DNA of 64,000 nt, taken from assembly GCF_002102345.1 (NCBI RefSeq), contig NZ_LQPP01000047.1:124001-188000 (forward strand). The letters run 5' to 3'. Under the pieces are notes generated by a model. The model saw nothing but the letters and a program-made list of their open reading frames with translations, had not been told where the DNA came from and ran no database searches. Position 1 is the first letter of the stretch. Each line of letters starts with the position of its first letter. This DNA is from Mycolicibacterium peregrinum. GTDB lineage: Bacteria; Actinomycetota; Actinomycetes; Mycobacteriales; Mycobacteriaceae. A program made the position numbers and the translations under genes. Below, piece by piece: positions 31,170 to 39,227 of the stretch.

Positions 31170-33933
31170 GTCGGGTGACCAGAACGGTGGCGAACTGACC
31201 AAGTTCACCGCCGAATACCCGTTCGCACTCGACGATTTCCAGCTCCGTGCCTGCCGCGCCCTGGAAAGCGGCCACGGCGTCCTGGTGTGCGCGCCCACCG
31301 GAGCGGGGAAGACCGTGGTCGGCGAGTTCGCCGTGCACCTGGCGCTGGCCGCCGGCGGCAAGTGTTTCTACACCACACCGATCAAGGCGCTCAGCAACCA
31401 GAAACACAACGACCTGGTGGCCCGCTACGGTGCGGACAAGATCGGACTACTCACCGGCGACCAGTCCATCAACGGGGACGCCGACGTCGTCGTGATGACC
31501 ACCGAAGTGCTTCGCAACATGCTGTATGCGAATTCGCCTGCACTTCATGGCCTTTCCTACGTCGTGATGGACGAGGTGCACTTTCTGGCCGACCGGATGC
31601 GCGGGGCGGTGTGGGAGGAGGTGATCCTGCACCTGCCGGAGGAGGTGCTGCTGGTCAGCCTGTCGGCCACCGTCAGCAATGCCGAGGAGTTCGGTGGCTG
31701 GATCCAGACCGTCCGCGGCGACACCACCGTCGTCGTCGACGAACACCGGCCCGTCCCGCTCTCGCAGCACATGCTCGTCGGCCGGCGGTTGTTCGATCTG
31801 TTCGAGGGCACGAACAGCACGCTCGTCGACCCGGACCTGTTGCGCCACATCAGCCATCGGCGTGAGGCCGACCGACTGGCGGACTGGGAACCACGGGGCC
31901 GTGGCCGTGGCCGTGGTCGGGGCGGTGGTCGTCCCCAGCTGTACCGGCCGCCCAGCCGGCCCGACGTCATCGCCACCTTGGACGCCGCGGGACTGCTGCC
32001 CGCCATCACCTTCGTGTTCTCGCGGGCCGGCTGCGACGCGGCCGTCCAGCAGTGCCTGCGTGCCCCACTGCGGCTGACCACGGACGAGGAACGCGGCCGG
32101 ATCTCCGAGATCGTCGACCGGCGCTGCGCCGACCTGGCCGAATCCGACCTGATCGTGCTCGATTACCACCAATGGCGGGAAGGCCTGCTGCGCGGCCTGG
32201 CCGCCCACCACGCCGGCATGCTGCCGGTGTTCCGACACACCGTGGAGGAACTGTTCACCGCGGGCCTGGTCAAGGCGGTGTTCGCCACCGAAACCCTGGC
32301 GCTGGGAATCAACATGCCCGCTCGCACCGTGGTGCTGGAGCGGCTGGTGAAGTTCAACGGGGAGCAGCACGTTCCGTTGACGCCAGGGGAGTACACCCAG
32401 CTGACCGGACGTGCCGGGCGCCGCGGCATCGACGTCGAGGGTCATGCCGTGGTGCTGTGGCGGCCCGACGACAGCAACGCCGAACCTGCCGAGGTCGCCG
32501 GCCTGGCTTCGACCCGAACCTTCCCGTTACGCAGCTCGTTCGCCCCGAGCTACAACATGACCATCAATCTGGTGCAGCAGATGGGACCCGAACAGGCCCA
32601 CAAACTGCTGGAACGGTCGTTCGCCCAGTACCAGGCGGACCGGTCGGTGGTCGGGCTGGTGCGTGGAATCGCGCGCGGTGAGCGGATGATGGGCGAGCTG
32701 GCAGCCGAACTCGGCGGTAAAGACGCACCGATCCTCGACTACGTCCGGTTGCGGGCCAAGATCGGTGAGCGCGAACGTGCACAGTCGCGGGCCTCGCGCC
32801 TGCAGCGACGCAAAGCGGCCACTGACGCCTTGGCCGCGCTGCGCCGTGGCGACATCATCACCATCACCCAGGGGCGCCGCGGCGGGCTGGCCGTCGTGCT
32901 GGAGCCTGCCCAACGCGACAGCGACGACCCGAGACCGCTGGTGCTGACCGAACATCGTTGGGCCGGACGGATTTCGTCGGCCGACTATTCGGGCGCCTCG
33001 GCGCCGCTGGGCGCGATGACGCTACCGAAGCGGGTGGAGCACCGGCAGCCGCGCGTACGCCGGGACCTCGCGTCGGCATTGCGTTCGGCCGCGGCCGACC
33101 TGTCGCTGCCCTCGGTCCGGGCGGGCCGGCGCGCCGCTGCCCCCGAACGTGACGTCGACCCTGAACTCGCCGGCCTGCGAGAAGAATTGCGGGATCATCC
33201 GGCACATCAACAACCGGGCCGTGAGGCGCAGGCCCGGATCGCCGAACGCTATCTGCGCATCGAACGTGACAACGCGCAGATTCAGCAGAAGGTGAACGCG
33301 GCGACGAACTCACTGGCCCGCACCTTCGACCGGATCGTGGCGCTGCTCAGCGAACGTGGCTTCATCAAAGAGGACACCGACGGAGAACTCAAGCCGGATC
33401 TCAGGGTCACCGATGCCGGCCGGCTCCTGGCCCGGATCTACAGCGAGAGCGATCTTCTGGTCGCCGAATGCCTGCGCGGCGGTCAGTGGCAGGGCCTGCA
33501 GCCGGCGGAACTGGCCGCGGTGCTCTCGGCCGTCCTGTTCGAGTCGCGGGGGGACACCGCGGGCGGTGTGCTCGGTGTCGACATTCCCACCGCGGGCCTG
33601 CGCCGCGCGCTGGCCCAGACCCGGCGGATCTCGGCGGACCTGCGGGGCGACGAGCAGCGCCACCGGCTGGCCCCGAGCCGCGAACCCGACGAAGGATTCG
33701 TCACCGCCGTCTACCGCTGGGCCACCACCGGTGATCTGGCAGCCGCCCTGGCCGCCTCCGACGTCGGGTCGGGTTCGGCGCTTTCGGCGGGCGATTTCGT
33801 GCGGTGGTGCCGCCAGGTGCTCGATCTGCTCGACCAAGTCCGTAATGCCGCGCCGCAATCCGCCTTGCGCAATACCGCGAAACGCGCTGTCAACGATGTT
33901 CGGCGCGGCGTTGTAGCTGTTGATGCGGGGTAG
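31159..33933 (+). CDS. helY: Ski2/Mtr4-like DEVH-box RNA helicase HelY
   Basis: A 924-residue superfamily 2 helicase related to Ski2, Mtr4 and DOB1, probably acting on RNA. Motif I is CAPTGAGKT (residues 43-51), the DEVH box is YVVMDEVHFLADRM, motif III is SLSATVSNAEEF and motif VI is QLTGRAGRRGID. A DSHCT-like domain closes the protein (RRGVVAVDAG). An RG-rich stretch of four RG pairs near residues 248-255 lies in the linker before the second RecA domain and is richer than in M. tuberculosis HelY as recalled. It overlaps tatC. Confidence 0.93.
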   Translation: MPPESGDQNGGELTKFTAEYPFALDDFQLRACRALESGHGVLVCAPTGAGKTVVGEFAVHLALAAGGKCFYTTPIKALSNQKHNDLVARYGADKIGLLTGDQSINGDADVVVMTTEVLRNMLYANSPALHGLSYVVMDEVHFLADRMRGAVWEEVILHLPEEVLLVSLSATVSNAEEFGGWIQTVRGDTTVVVDEHRPVPLSQHMLVGRRLFDLFEGTNSTLVDPDLLRHISHRREADRLADWEPRGRGRGRGRGGGRPQLYRPPSRPDVIATLDAAGLLPAITFVFSRAGCDAAVQQCLRAPLRLTTDEERGRISEIVDRRCADLAESDLIVLDYHQWREGLLRGLAAHHAGMLPVFRHTVEELFTAGLVKAVFATETLALGINMPARTVVLERLVKFNGEQHVPLTPGEYTQLTGRAGRRGIDVEGHAVVLWRPDDSNAEPAEVAGLASTRTFPLRSSFAPSYNMTINLVQQMGPEQAHKLLERSFAQYQADRSVVGLVRGIARGERMMGELAAELGGKDAPILDYVRLRAKIGERERAQSRASRLQRRKAATDALAALRRGDIITITQGRRGGLAVVLEPAQRDSDDPRPLVLTEHRWAGRISSADYSGASAPLGAMTLPKRVEHRQPRVRRDLASALRSAAADLSLPSVRAGRRAAAPERDVDPELAGLREELRDHPAHQQPGREAQARIAERYLRIERDNAQIQQKVNAATNSLARTFDRIVALLSERGFIKEDTDGELKPDLRVTDAGRLLARIYSESDLLVAECLRGGQWQGLQPAELAAVLSAVLFESRGDTAGGVLGVDIPTAGLRRALAQTRRISADLRGDEQRHRLAPSREPDEGFVTAVYRWATTGDLAAALAASDVGSGSALSAGDFVRWCRQVLDLLDQVRNAAPQSALRNTAKRAVNDVRRGVVAVDAG

Positions 33934-33951
33934 GGTGTCTGGGGCGACACC
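33931..33951 (+). promoter_or_regulatory. possible promoter and small inverted repeat before the DUF4333 gene
   Basis: TAGGGT at 33931-33936 overlaps the helY stop and could be a -10 hexamer. GGTGTC-tggggc-GACACC at 33934-33951 is a perfect 6-bp inverted repeat starting inside it, about 20 bases before the DUF4333 ATG with AAGGAG. It may be a regulator site or a weak helY terminator. Confidence 0.35.
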
Positions 33952-33971
33952 GAACAGGATCAAGGAGAACC

Positions 33972-34811
33972 ATGAGCGGACCGCAGGGACCTGACCAGGG
34001 ACAACCATCGCCCGGTCAGCAGCCTGAGCCCGGGGCGGACCAGGCGGCCGGCGCCGAGGCGTGGCAGCCGCCGACTCCCGCCTCCGAGGACGCCTCGACC
34101 AACGCTCCGGCCTGGCAGCCCCCGGCGTACACGCCGCAGCAGTATCCGTCGTACCCGCCGCAGCAGGGTGTGCAGCAGCCGGACTATTCGCAGCCGCAAC
34201 AGCCCCAGCAGCCGCAGTACCCCGGGCCTGAGCAGTACGCCCAGCAGCAGGCGTACCCGCAGCCCGGCCAGCAGCCCCAGTACGGCCAGGTGCCCGGTTA
34301 CGGACAGCAACCCCCGTACGGACAGCCCGGACAGCCGGGTCAACCCGGACAGCCAGGTCAGTTCGGTCAGCCGGGACAGTTCGGTCAGCCAGGGCAATAC
34401 GGTCAACCGGGCCAGTACGGTGCGCCCGGCCAGTTCGGTCAGTACGGCATCCCAGGTGCCGAGCAGGGCTCGAAGGCGTCCCTCGGGGTGATCGGTGGCG
34501 TCGTCGGCGGGGTTCTCGCCGTCATCGTGCTCGTGGTCTGCATCCTCGGTTTCTGGAAGCCGGGCTTTTTCGTCACGACCAAGCTCGACATCAACAAGGC
34601 CCAGAGCGGCGTCGAGCAGATTCTCACCGACAAGACCAACGGCTACGGCGCCACCAAGGTCACCGGCGTCAAGTGCAACGACGGCGAAAACCCGACGGTC
34701 GAGAAGGATTCGACCTTCGACTGCGAGGTCACCATCGACGGCACCAAGCGCAAGGTGACGGTGACGTTCAAAGACGACAAGGGCACCTACGAGGTCGGCC
34801 GGCCCAAGTAG
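33972..34811 (+). CDS. DUF4333 membrane protein with Pro/Gln/Gly repeat region
   Basis: A 279-residue protein with three parts: residues 1-165 are Pro/Gln/Tyr/Gly low complexity with repeated GQPGQ, GQFGQ and GQYGQ units; residues 172-197 form one membrane helix (VIGGVVGGVLAVIVLVVCIL); the remaining part is an external DUF4333-type domain with two cysteines (VKCNDGENPT and FDCEVTIDG) that could form a disulfide. AAGGAG precedes the ATG at 33972. A similar gene (Rv2091c type) follows helY in M. tuberculosis. Function is unknown; cell-envelope location is inferred. Confidence 0.8.
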   Translation: MSGPQGPDQGQPSPGQQPEPGADQAAGAEAWQPPTPASEDASTNAPAWQPPAYTPQQYPSYPPQQGVQQPDYSQPQQPQQPQYPGPEQYAQQQAYPQPGQQPQYGQVPGYGQQPPYGQPGQPGQPGQPGQFGQPGQFGQPGQYGQPGQYGAPGQFGQYGIPGAEQGSKASLGVIGGVVGGVLAVIVLVVCILGFWKPGFFVTTKLDINKAQSGVEQILTDKTNGYGATKVTGVKCNDGENPTVEKDSTFDCEVTIDGTKRKVTVTFKDDKGTYEVGRPK

Positions 34812-34836
34812 CCGTACCGGCCCGGTAGCCCCTCCG

Positions 34837-34902
34837 GCGTCGTTTTCTACAGCAGGGTCGTTTCGCCGCGCTGCGAACGACCGTGAGGTAGAAAACGGCG
34901 CG
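34837..34902. repeat. intergenic hairpin element, copy B (candidate bidirectional terminator)
   Basis: GCGTCGTTTTCTAC (34837-34850) pairs with GTAGAAAACGGCGC (34888-34901) as a 14-bp stem with one G-U pair, enclosing an inner 7-bp hairpin (GGTCGTT at 34856-34862 with AACGACC at 34876-34882). It shares its outer stem with copy A at 10160-10226 and lies between the convergent DUF4333 and exonuclease genes. Confidence 0.65.
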
Positions 34903-34927
34903 GATCAGTGGCCGCGACCCCGCGCGA

Positions 34928-35887
34928 TCAACCGGGCAGTCGGTCCAGAGCCGCCTGCAACCGGCTGATCGACGAGGTCACGCCGTATGCTTCGGCCAGT
35001 TCGGCGACCCGCGCCGGGTCACCGGCGGCCAGTGGCAACTCGTCGGTTGCATTGGATAGCGCGACCGGAGCGTCCGTGGCCACCCGCACCACCGGTTCGG
35101 CCGCGGCCACATAGTCGGCGGCGGCCAGCAGTTTGGCCCGATGTGCTTTGGACAGTGAGGATTTCGGGTCCTGAGCGGCTTCCTGGATGCCCATCAGCGA
35201 GCCATGCCGGGCCAGTAGCGTCGCGGCCGTCTTCTCGCCGATCCCAGGAACTCCGGGGAGACCGTCGGACGGGTCGCCCCGCAGCAGAGCCAGCTCCGCA
35301 TAGGCCGGCCCCGCCCGGTCGATCGGAACCCCGTACTGCTCGGCCACTTCCAGCGGACCGAACTTCGTCGCCTTGGCCAGACCGCGGCCGATGTAGAGCA
35401 CACGGACCTCGGGGGCCGGCTCGTCGCGCACGAGTTGCAGCAGGTCACGATCGCCGCTGACCACCACCACCGGATCATGCTGCTCGCGGGTGGCCAGCGT
35501 GCCGAGCACGTCGTCGGCCTCGAACCCCGGTGCTCCGGCGGTCGCGATGCCGAACGCGTCGAGCAGCCCCATGATCATGTCGACCTGCGGGGTGAGATCG
35601 TCGGGAACCTCTTCGACGTCAGGGATTCCGTCAGGCTGGGGCTCTTCGACCCGATGAGCCTTGTAGGACGGCACCAGGTCCACGCGCCACTGCGGCCGCC
35701 AGTCGTCGTCGCGGCACACCACCAGCCGGCGTGGCCGCTCCCGGGTCACCAGCGTGGCAATGGAATCGAAGAACCCGCGCACCGCATTCACCGGCCGGCC
35801 ATCGGGCGCCTTGATCGACGACGGCACGCCGAAGTACGACCGGAACCACATGCTGGCGCCGTCGAGCAGCAGAACGGGGTCGCTCAT
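34928..35887 (-). CDS. 5'-3' exonuclease (PolA N-domain/FEN-like)
   Basis: A 319-residue stand-alone 5'-nuclease (Rv2090 type). Metal-binding acidic residues lie in LLLDGASMW, VVCRDDDW, FEADDVLGTLA and VVSGDRDLLQLV, and the helix-hairpin-helix for DNA binding reads GVPGIGEKTAATLLARHG. It should remove RNA primers or flaps during replication and repair, alone or beside DNA polymerase I. The ATG at 35887 overlaps the stop of the upstream hotdog gene by four bases (ATGA), so the two are coupled. Confidence 0.9.
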   Translation of the reverse strand: MSDPVLLLDGASMWFRSYFGVPSSIKAPDGRPVNAVRGFFDSIATLVTRERPRRLVVCRDDDWRPQWRVDLVPSYKAHRVEEPQPDGIPDVEEVPDDLTPQVDMIMGLLDAFGIATAGAPGFEADDVLGTLATREQHDPVVVVSGDRDLLQLVRDEPAPEVRVLYIGRGLAKATKFGPLEVAEQYGVPIDRAGPAYAELALLRGDPSDGLPGVPGIGEKTAATLLARHGSLMGIQEAAQDPKSSLSKAHRAKLLAAADYVAAAEPVVRVATDAPVALSNATDELPLAAGDPARVAELAEAYGVTSSISRLQAALDRLPG

Positions 35888-36744
35888 CGGGTTTCCTCCA
35901 TCCGACCGAAGACATAGGACGCGGCGGTGACGGCTTTGCCGTCGGCACCCTCATCGTGCAGGGTCGCCCGCACCGCGATGGTGCCCTCTGCCCCGGACAG
36001 CACCTGGGTGTCGACCCGGAACGGGCCGACTTTGCCGCGGGCCAGGAACATCACATGCGACGAAAGACCTTGCAGTGCCTCGGTCTTCGCCGCGCCCGCG
36101 GCGGCGTCGGCAGCTGCCACCTCCAGGATCACGAACTGCGGCCCGACGTGCAGCGCGGCGTCCGGCGAGGCGACCTCGACCGCAAGTTCCGGCAGCGCCC
36201 AGTGCCCATCGGTGCGTTTGGTCCCGCCGAACACCTGCGACAGCGGCGGCAGATCCGGACCGTCGACGATGTCGATCGGGTCCACCGGCATCTTCTCCAG
36301 GCCCTCCGGTGGCACGCCGATCGAGATGCCCTGCCCCTCGGTGAGCGCGATGACCCGGTCCGGATTGTCGGCGTCGACGATCACCGACCGGCTGTAGGCC
36401 AGTTGCCTGCCCTGCTTGAGCACCTCGGTGTCCACCCGGATGCGCTTCACATCACGTGCCGGGTCCAGCACCTGGCAGGAATGGATGACCGGATTGGGCA
36501 CAGCCTCCAGATCGCTCACCCCGCCACTGTCCGGGGAGGAGATGCCGAGCACCGCGAGCAGCACTCCTCCGGTTGTGTTGCGCATGTCGCGGCGCAACGT
36601 CACCGTGTCGTCGACCGGGCCCAGATCCATCGAGGAATAGGAGCGCCCGAGGTAGCGGTAACTCAGCAGGCCGCCCCAGCGCCGGCGCAGCTCGGCAGCG
36701 TAGGCCTCGGGATCGTCGGTGAGATCACGGATATCACGCAACAT
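35884..36744 (-). CDS. predicted double-hotdog (thioesterase-like) protein
   Basis: A 286-residue protein whose N-terminal half has a hotdog pattern (RNTTGGVLLAVLGISS, then LKQGRQLAYSRSVIVDADNPDRVIALTEGQGIS) and whose C-terminal half repeats it (DAALHVGPQFVILEVAAADAA, then FRVDTQVLSGAEGTIAVRATLHD). An acyl-CoA binding or thioesterase role is inferred, with no catalytic residue identified. The ATG at 36744 begins at the first conserved helix and is divergent from pepE. I do not recall a gene here in M. tuberculosis, where pepE and the exonuclease are adjacent. Confidence 0.6.
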   Translation of the reverse strand: MLRDIRDLTDDPEAYAAELRRRWGGLLSYRYLGRSYSSMDLGPVDDTVTLRRDMRNTTGGVLLAVLGISSPDSGGVSDLEAVPNPVIHSCQVLDPARDVKRIRVDTEVLKQGRQLAYSRSVIVDADNPDRVIALTEGQGISIGVPPEGLEKMPVDPIDIVDGPDLPPLSQVFGGTKRTDGHWALPELAVEVASPDAALHVGPQFVILEVAAADAAAGAAKTEALQGLSSHVMFLARGKVGPFRVDTQVLSGAEGTIAVRATLHDEGADGKAVTAASYVFGRMEETR

Positions 36745-36831
36745 TCCAGCGACAGTAGCCGGTGCGAGGTGGCGGCCCTGGACGGACACTCGGACGGACA
36801 CCGGGGCGACGCAGCGATTAGCCTCGACCCC

Positions 36832-37959
36832 ATGACCGTCAGCCGATTCAGCACCGATGTCTACGCCCACCGTCTTTCGGCGGCCGCGTCAGCCGCCGCG
36901 GATGCCGGCCTGGCCGGTCTGGTCATCACCCCGGGATATGACCTGCGGTACCTGGTCGGTTCACGGGCGCAGACCTTCGAGCGGCTGACCGCACTGGTCC
37001 TGCCTGCCACAGGCGATCCGACCATCGTGGTGCCGCGCCTCGAGCTGGCCGCGTTGCGGGAATCTGCGGTCACCGATCTCGGTGTGACGGTGCGTGATTG
37101 GGTGGACGGCCAGAATCCCTACCAGATGGTGGCCGAGGCACTCGGCGGAACCGGTGCGAAGACAGCGGTCACCGACTCGATGCCCGCGCTGCACCTGCTG
37201 CCCCTGGCTGATCTCCTCGGGGTCGTCCCGGTGCTGGCCACCGACGTGCTGCGGCGGCTGCGGATGATCAAGGACCCGGCCGAGATCGACGCGCTGCGCA
37301 AGGCCGGCGCGGCGATCGACCGCGTGCACGCCCGGGTGCCCGATTTCCTGGTGCCCGGCCGCACCGAGGCTGACGTGGCCGCTGACATCGCCGAAGCGAT
37401 TGTGGCCGAAGGGCATTCAGAGGTGGCGTTCATCATCGTCGGCTCCGGCCCCAACGGCGCCGACCCGCACCACGAGTGCTCGGACCGCGAGCTGAGCGCC
37501 GGTGACGTCGTCGTCGTCGACATCGGCGGTCCGTACGAGCCCGGCTACAACTCCGACTCCACCCGCACCTACAGCATCGGCGAGCCCGATCCCGAGGTAG
37601 CGCGACGCTACGCGGTGCTGCAGCGCGCCCAGCAGGCGGCCGTCGCAGCGGTACGCCCCGGCGTGACCGCCGAACAGATCGATGCGGCCGCCCGCGATGT
37701 CCTGGCGGCAGAGGGCCTGGCCGAGGCGTTCGTCCACCGCACCGGACACGGCATCGGACTCTCGGTGCACGAAGAGCCCTACATCGTGGAGGGGAACGAC
37801 CTCACGCTGGAAGCCGGGATGGCGTTCAGTGTGGAGCCCGGGGTGTACTTCCCGGGTCAGTGGGGCGCCCGCATCGAGGACATCGTGGTGGTCACCGAGG
37901 ACGGCGCGGAGTCGGTCAACAACCAGCCGCACGATCTCGTCGTGGTGCCGGTGAACTAG
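36832..37959 (+). CDS. pepE: Xaa-Pro-type dipeptidase PepE (M24 family)
   Basis: A 375-residue metallopeptidase of family M24, the same length as M. tuberculosis PepE (Rv2089c). The N-terminal creatinase-like domain is followed by the pita-bread catalytic domain with metal ligands in VVVVDIGGPYEPGYNSDSTRTY (two Asp), FVHRTGHGIGLSVHEEP (His), MAFSVEPGVYFPG (Glu) and ARIEDIVVV (Glu). It probably cleaves Xaa-Pro dipeptides in the cytosol. TAGCCT at 36819-36824 ends seven bases before the ATG at 36832, a leaderless promoter pattern. Confidence 0.92.
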   Translation: MTVSRFSTDVYAHRLSAAASAAADAGLAGLVITPGYDLRYLVGSRAQTFERLTALVLPATGDPTIVVPRLELAALRESAVTDLGVTVRDWVDGQNPYQMVAEALGGTGAKTAVTDSMPALHLLPLADLLGVVPVLATDVLRRLRMIKDPAEIDALRKAGAAIDRVHARVPDFLVPGRTEADVAADIAEAIVAEGHSEVAFIIVGSGPNGADPHHECSDRELSAGDVVVVDIGGPYEPGYNSDSTRTYSIGEPDPEVARRYAVLQRAQQAAVAAVRPGVTAEQIDAAARDVLAAEGLAEAFVHRTGHGIGLSVHEEPYIVEGNDLTLEAGMAFSVEPGVYFPGQWGARIEDIVVVTEDGAESVNNQPHDLVVVPVN

Positions 37960-37966
37960 CCGGGAA

Positions 37967-38392
37967 CTAGCCCTCGCTGCGGTCCAGCAGCTCCGAGGAG
38001 CCCAGCACACGCTCGATCCGTACCTCGATCACCACGCGGCGAGGATTCACCCGCGGGGTGCGGTAACGCTGGGCATACCGAAGCTCGGCATCGCGGACCG
38101 CGTCGGGCTCGCTGCTCACCGTGGACTTGCCCTCCAACGACAGCCAGCGCGCACCGTCGACCTGGCTGAGGACTGCGATGCCCCGCTCGTGCGCGTTCAC
38201 CGCCTTCTGCGAACCACCGTTGGTGATGACCCGCGCGATGTGGGTCTTCGGGTCGAAGGTGAAACCCACCGCCACGACGTGCGGGGAGTTGTCCGAGCGC
38301 AGCGTGGTGAGCATCGCCAGGTGACGTTCGGTGAGGAACGCCAACGCTTCGCTGGTGAGCTTGGTGGTTGCCCTGCCACGAGATGTAGCCAT
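37967..38392 (-). CDS. F420-dependent biliverdin reductase-like split-barrel protein (Rv2074 type)
   Basis: A 141-residue flavin/deazaflavin oxidoreductase (FDOR-B) matching the M. tuberculosis Rv2074 protein closely: LTERHLAMLTTLRSDNSPHVVAVGFTFD, then KTHIARVITNGGSQKAVNA and DGARWLSLEGKSTV. Rv2074 reduces biliverdin with F420H2. The ATG at 38392 is chosen to match its N terminus; longer in-frame starts are antisense to the SDR. The gene is divergent from the SDR at 38428, as in M. tuberculosis. It should be cytosolic and dimeric. Confidence 0.88.
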   Translation of the reverse strand: MATSRGRATTKLTSEALAFLTERHLAMLTTLRSDNSPHVVAVGFTFDPKTHIARVITNGGSQKAVNAHERGIAVLSQVDGARWLSLEGKSTVSSEPDAVRDAELRYAQRYRTPRVNPRRVVIEVRIERVLGSSELLDRSEG

Positions 38393-38414
38393 CGGGGTCC
38401 ACGCTAGCGCAGGA

Positions 38415-38427
38415 CATAATCGCTGCC
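38415..38427 (+). promoter_or_regulatory. probable leaderless SDR promoter (-10 CATAAT)
   Basis: CATAAT at 38415-38420 ends seven bases before the SDR ATG at 38428, the spacing expected when transcription starts on the start codon. It may drive the SDR-cobL-cobM-cobK run. The opposite-strand FDOR gene starts at 38392 just upstream. Confidence 0.45.
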
Positions 38428-39195
38428 ATGGAGGACACGGCAGACACGGCCGGCACGGATCCCCGTGTCGTGGTGATTTTCGGGGGGCGCAGTGAGATCG
38501 GTGCCGAACTCGCCGTGCGGCTCGCGGGCGGTGCGGTCGTCGTGCTGGCCGCCCGCCGCGCCGATCAGCTCGGCGAGCAGGTTGCGGCGGTGCAGACGGC
38601 CGGTGCTTCGGCGATTCACACCGTCGAGTTCGATGCCGACGACGTCGCCGGTCACACCGGCGTGGTCGAGGCGATCGAGGCCGCACACGGGCCGATCGAC
38701 ACCGCGGTGCTGGCCTTCGGGGTGCTGGGAGATCAGGACCGCGCCGAGGCCGACCCGGCCCACGCCGTGGCCGTCGTACACACCGACTATGTGGCCCAGG
38801 TCGGCCTGCTGACCGTGCTCGCTCAGCGCATGCGCGCCAGGGACCGCGGCCGGCTGGTGGTGTTCTCCTCGATCGCCGGCGCCCGGGCTCGACGTGCCAA
38901 CTACGTCTACGGTTCGGCAAAGGCCGGCCTCGACGCGTTCGCGAGCGGGCTGACCGATGCCCTGCACGGAACCGGCGTGCACCTGCTGATCGTGCGGCCC
39001 GGGTTCGTGATCGGCCGGATGACCGAGGGCATGGACCCGGCGCCGTTCTCCAGCACCCCGGCCCAGGTGGCCGACGCGGCGGCCAAGGCGCTGAACAAGG
39101 GCAAGCGCGCGGTGTGGGTGCCGTGGGTGATCCGGCCGATGATCTTCGTGACGCGGTTTGTGCCGCGGCCGATCTGGCGCAGGATGCCCCGATGA
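38428..39195 (+). CDS. SDR-family oxidoreductase (DprE2-like, Rv2073c type)
   Basis: A 255-residue short-chain dehydrogenase. The cofactor loop is VVIFGGRSEIGAELA, the catalytic Ser and Tyr-xxx-Lys are in VVFSSIAGARARRANYVYGSAK, and the C terminus KGKRAVWVPWVIRPMIFVTRFVPRPIWRRMPR is a basic amphipathic tail like that of the DprE2 epimerase subunit. It is likely a paralogue (Rv2073c type) rather than DprE2 itself, since DprE1 is not nearby. It ends in a MIRU-like element at 39192 and precedes cobL. Confidence 0.85.
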   Translation: MEDTADTAGTDPRVVVIFGGRSEIGAELAVRLAGGAVVVLAARRADQLGEQVAAVQTAGASAIHTVEFDADDVAGHTGVVEAIEAAHGPIDTAVLAFGVLGDQDRAEADPAHAVAVVHTDYVAQVGLLTVLAQRMRARDRGRLVVFSSIAGARARRANYVYGSAKAGLDAFASGLTDALHGTGVHLLIVRPGFVIGRMTEGMDPAPFSSTPAQVADAAAKALNKGKRAVWVPWVIRPMIFVTRFVPRPIWRRMPR

Positions 39196-39227
39196 GCCGC
39201 TTGCGTGAAGAGAGAAGGCCCCGATGA
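39192..39227 (+). repeat. MIRU-like 11-codon mini-ORF between SDR and cobL
   Basis: An ATG at 39192 overlaps the SDR stop (ATGA) and opens MSRLREERRPR, whose TGA at 39225 overlaps the cobL ATG at 39224. A direct repeat GCCCCGATGA borders it on both sides, about 32 bp apart. The architecture equals that of the pafB-pafC repeats, although the sequence differs. GAGAGAAGG within it could act as the cobL ribosome site. Confidence 0.7.

Noticed and set aside
38428..39195. DprE2 itself
   Set aside because: DprE1 is absent and the cob context matches the Rv2073c paralogue; the similarity is kept as family-level only.
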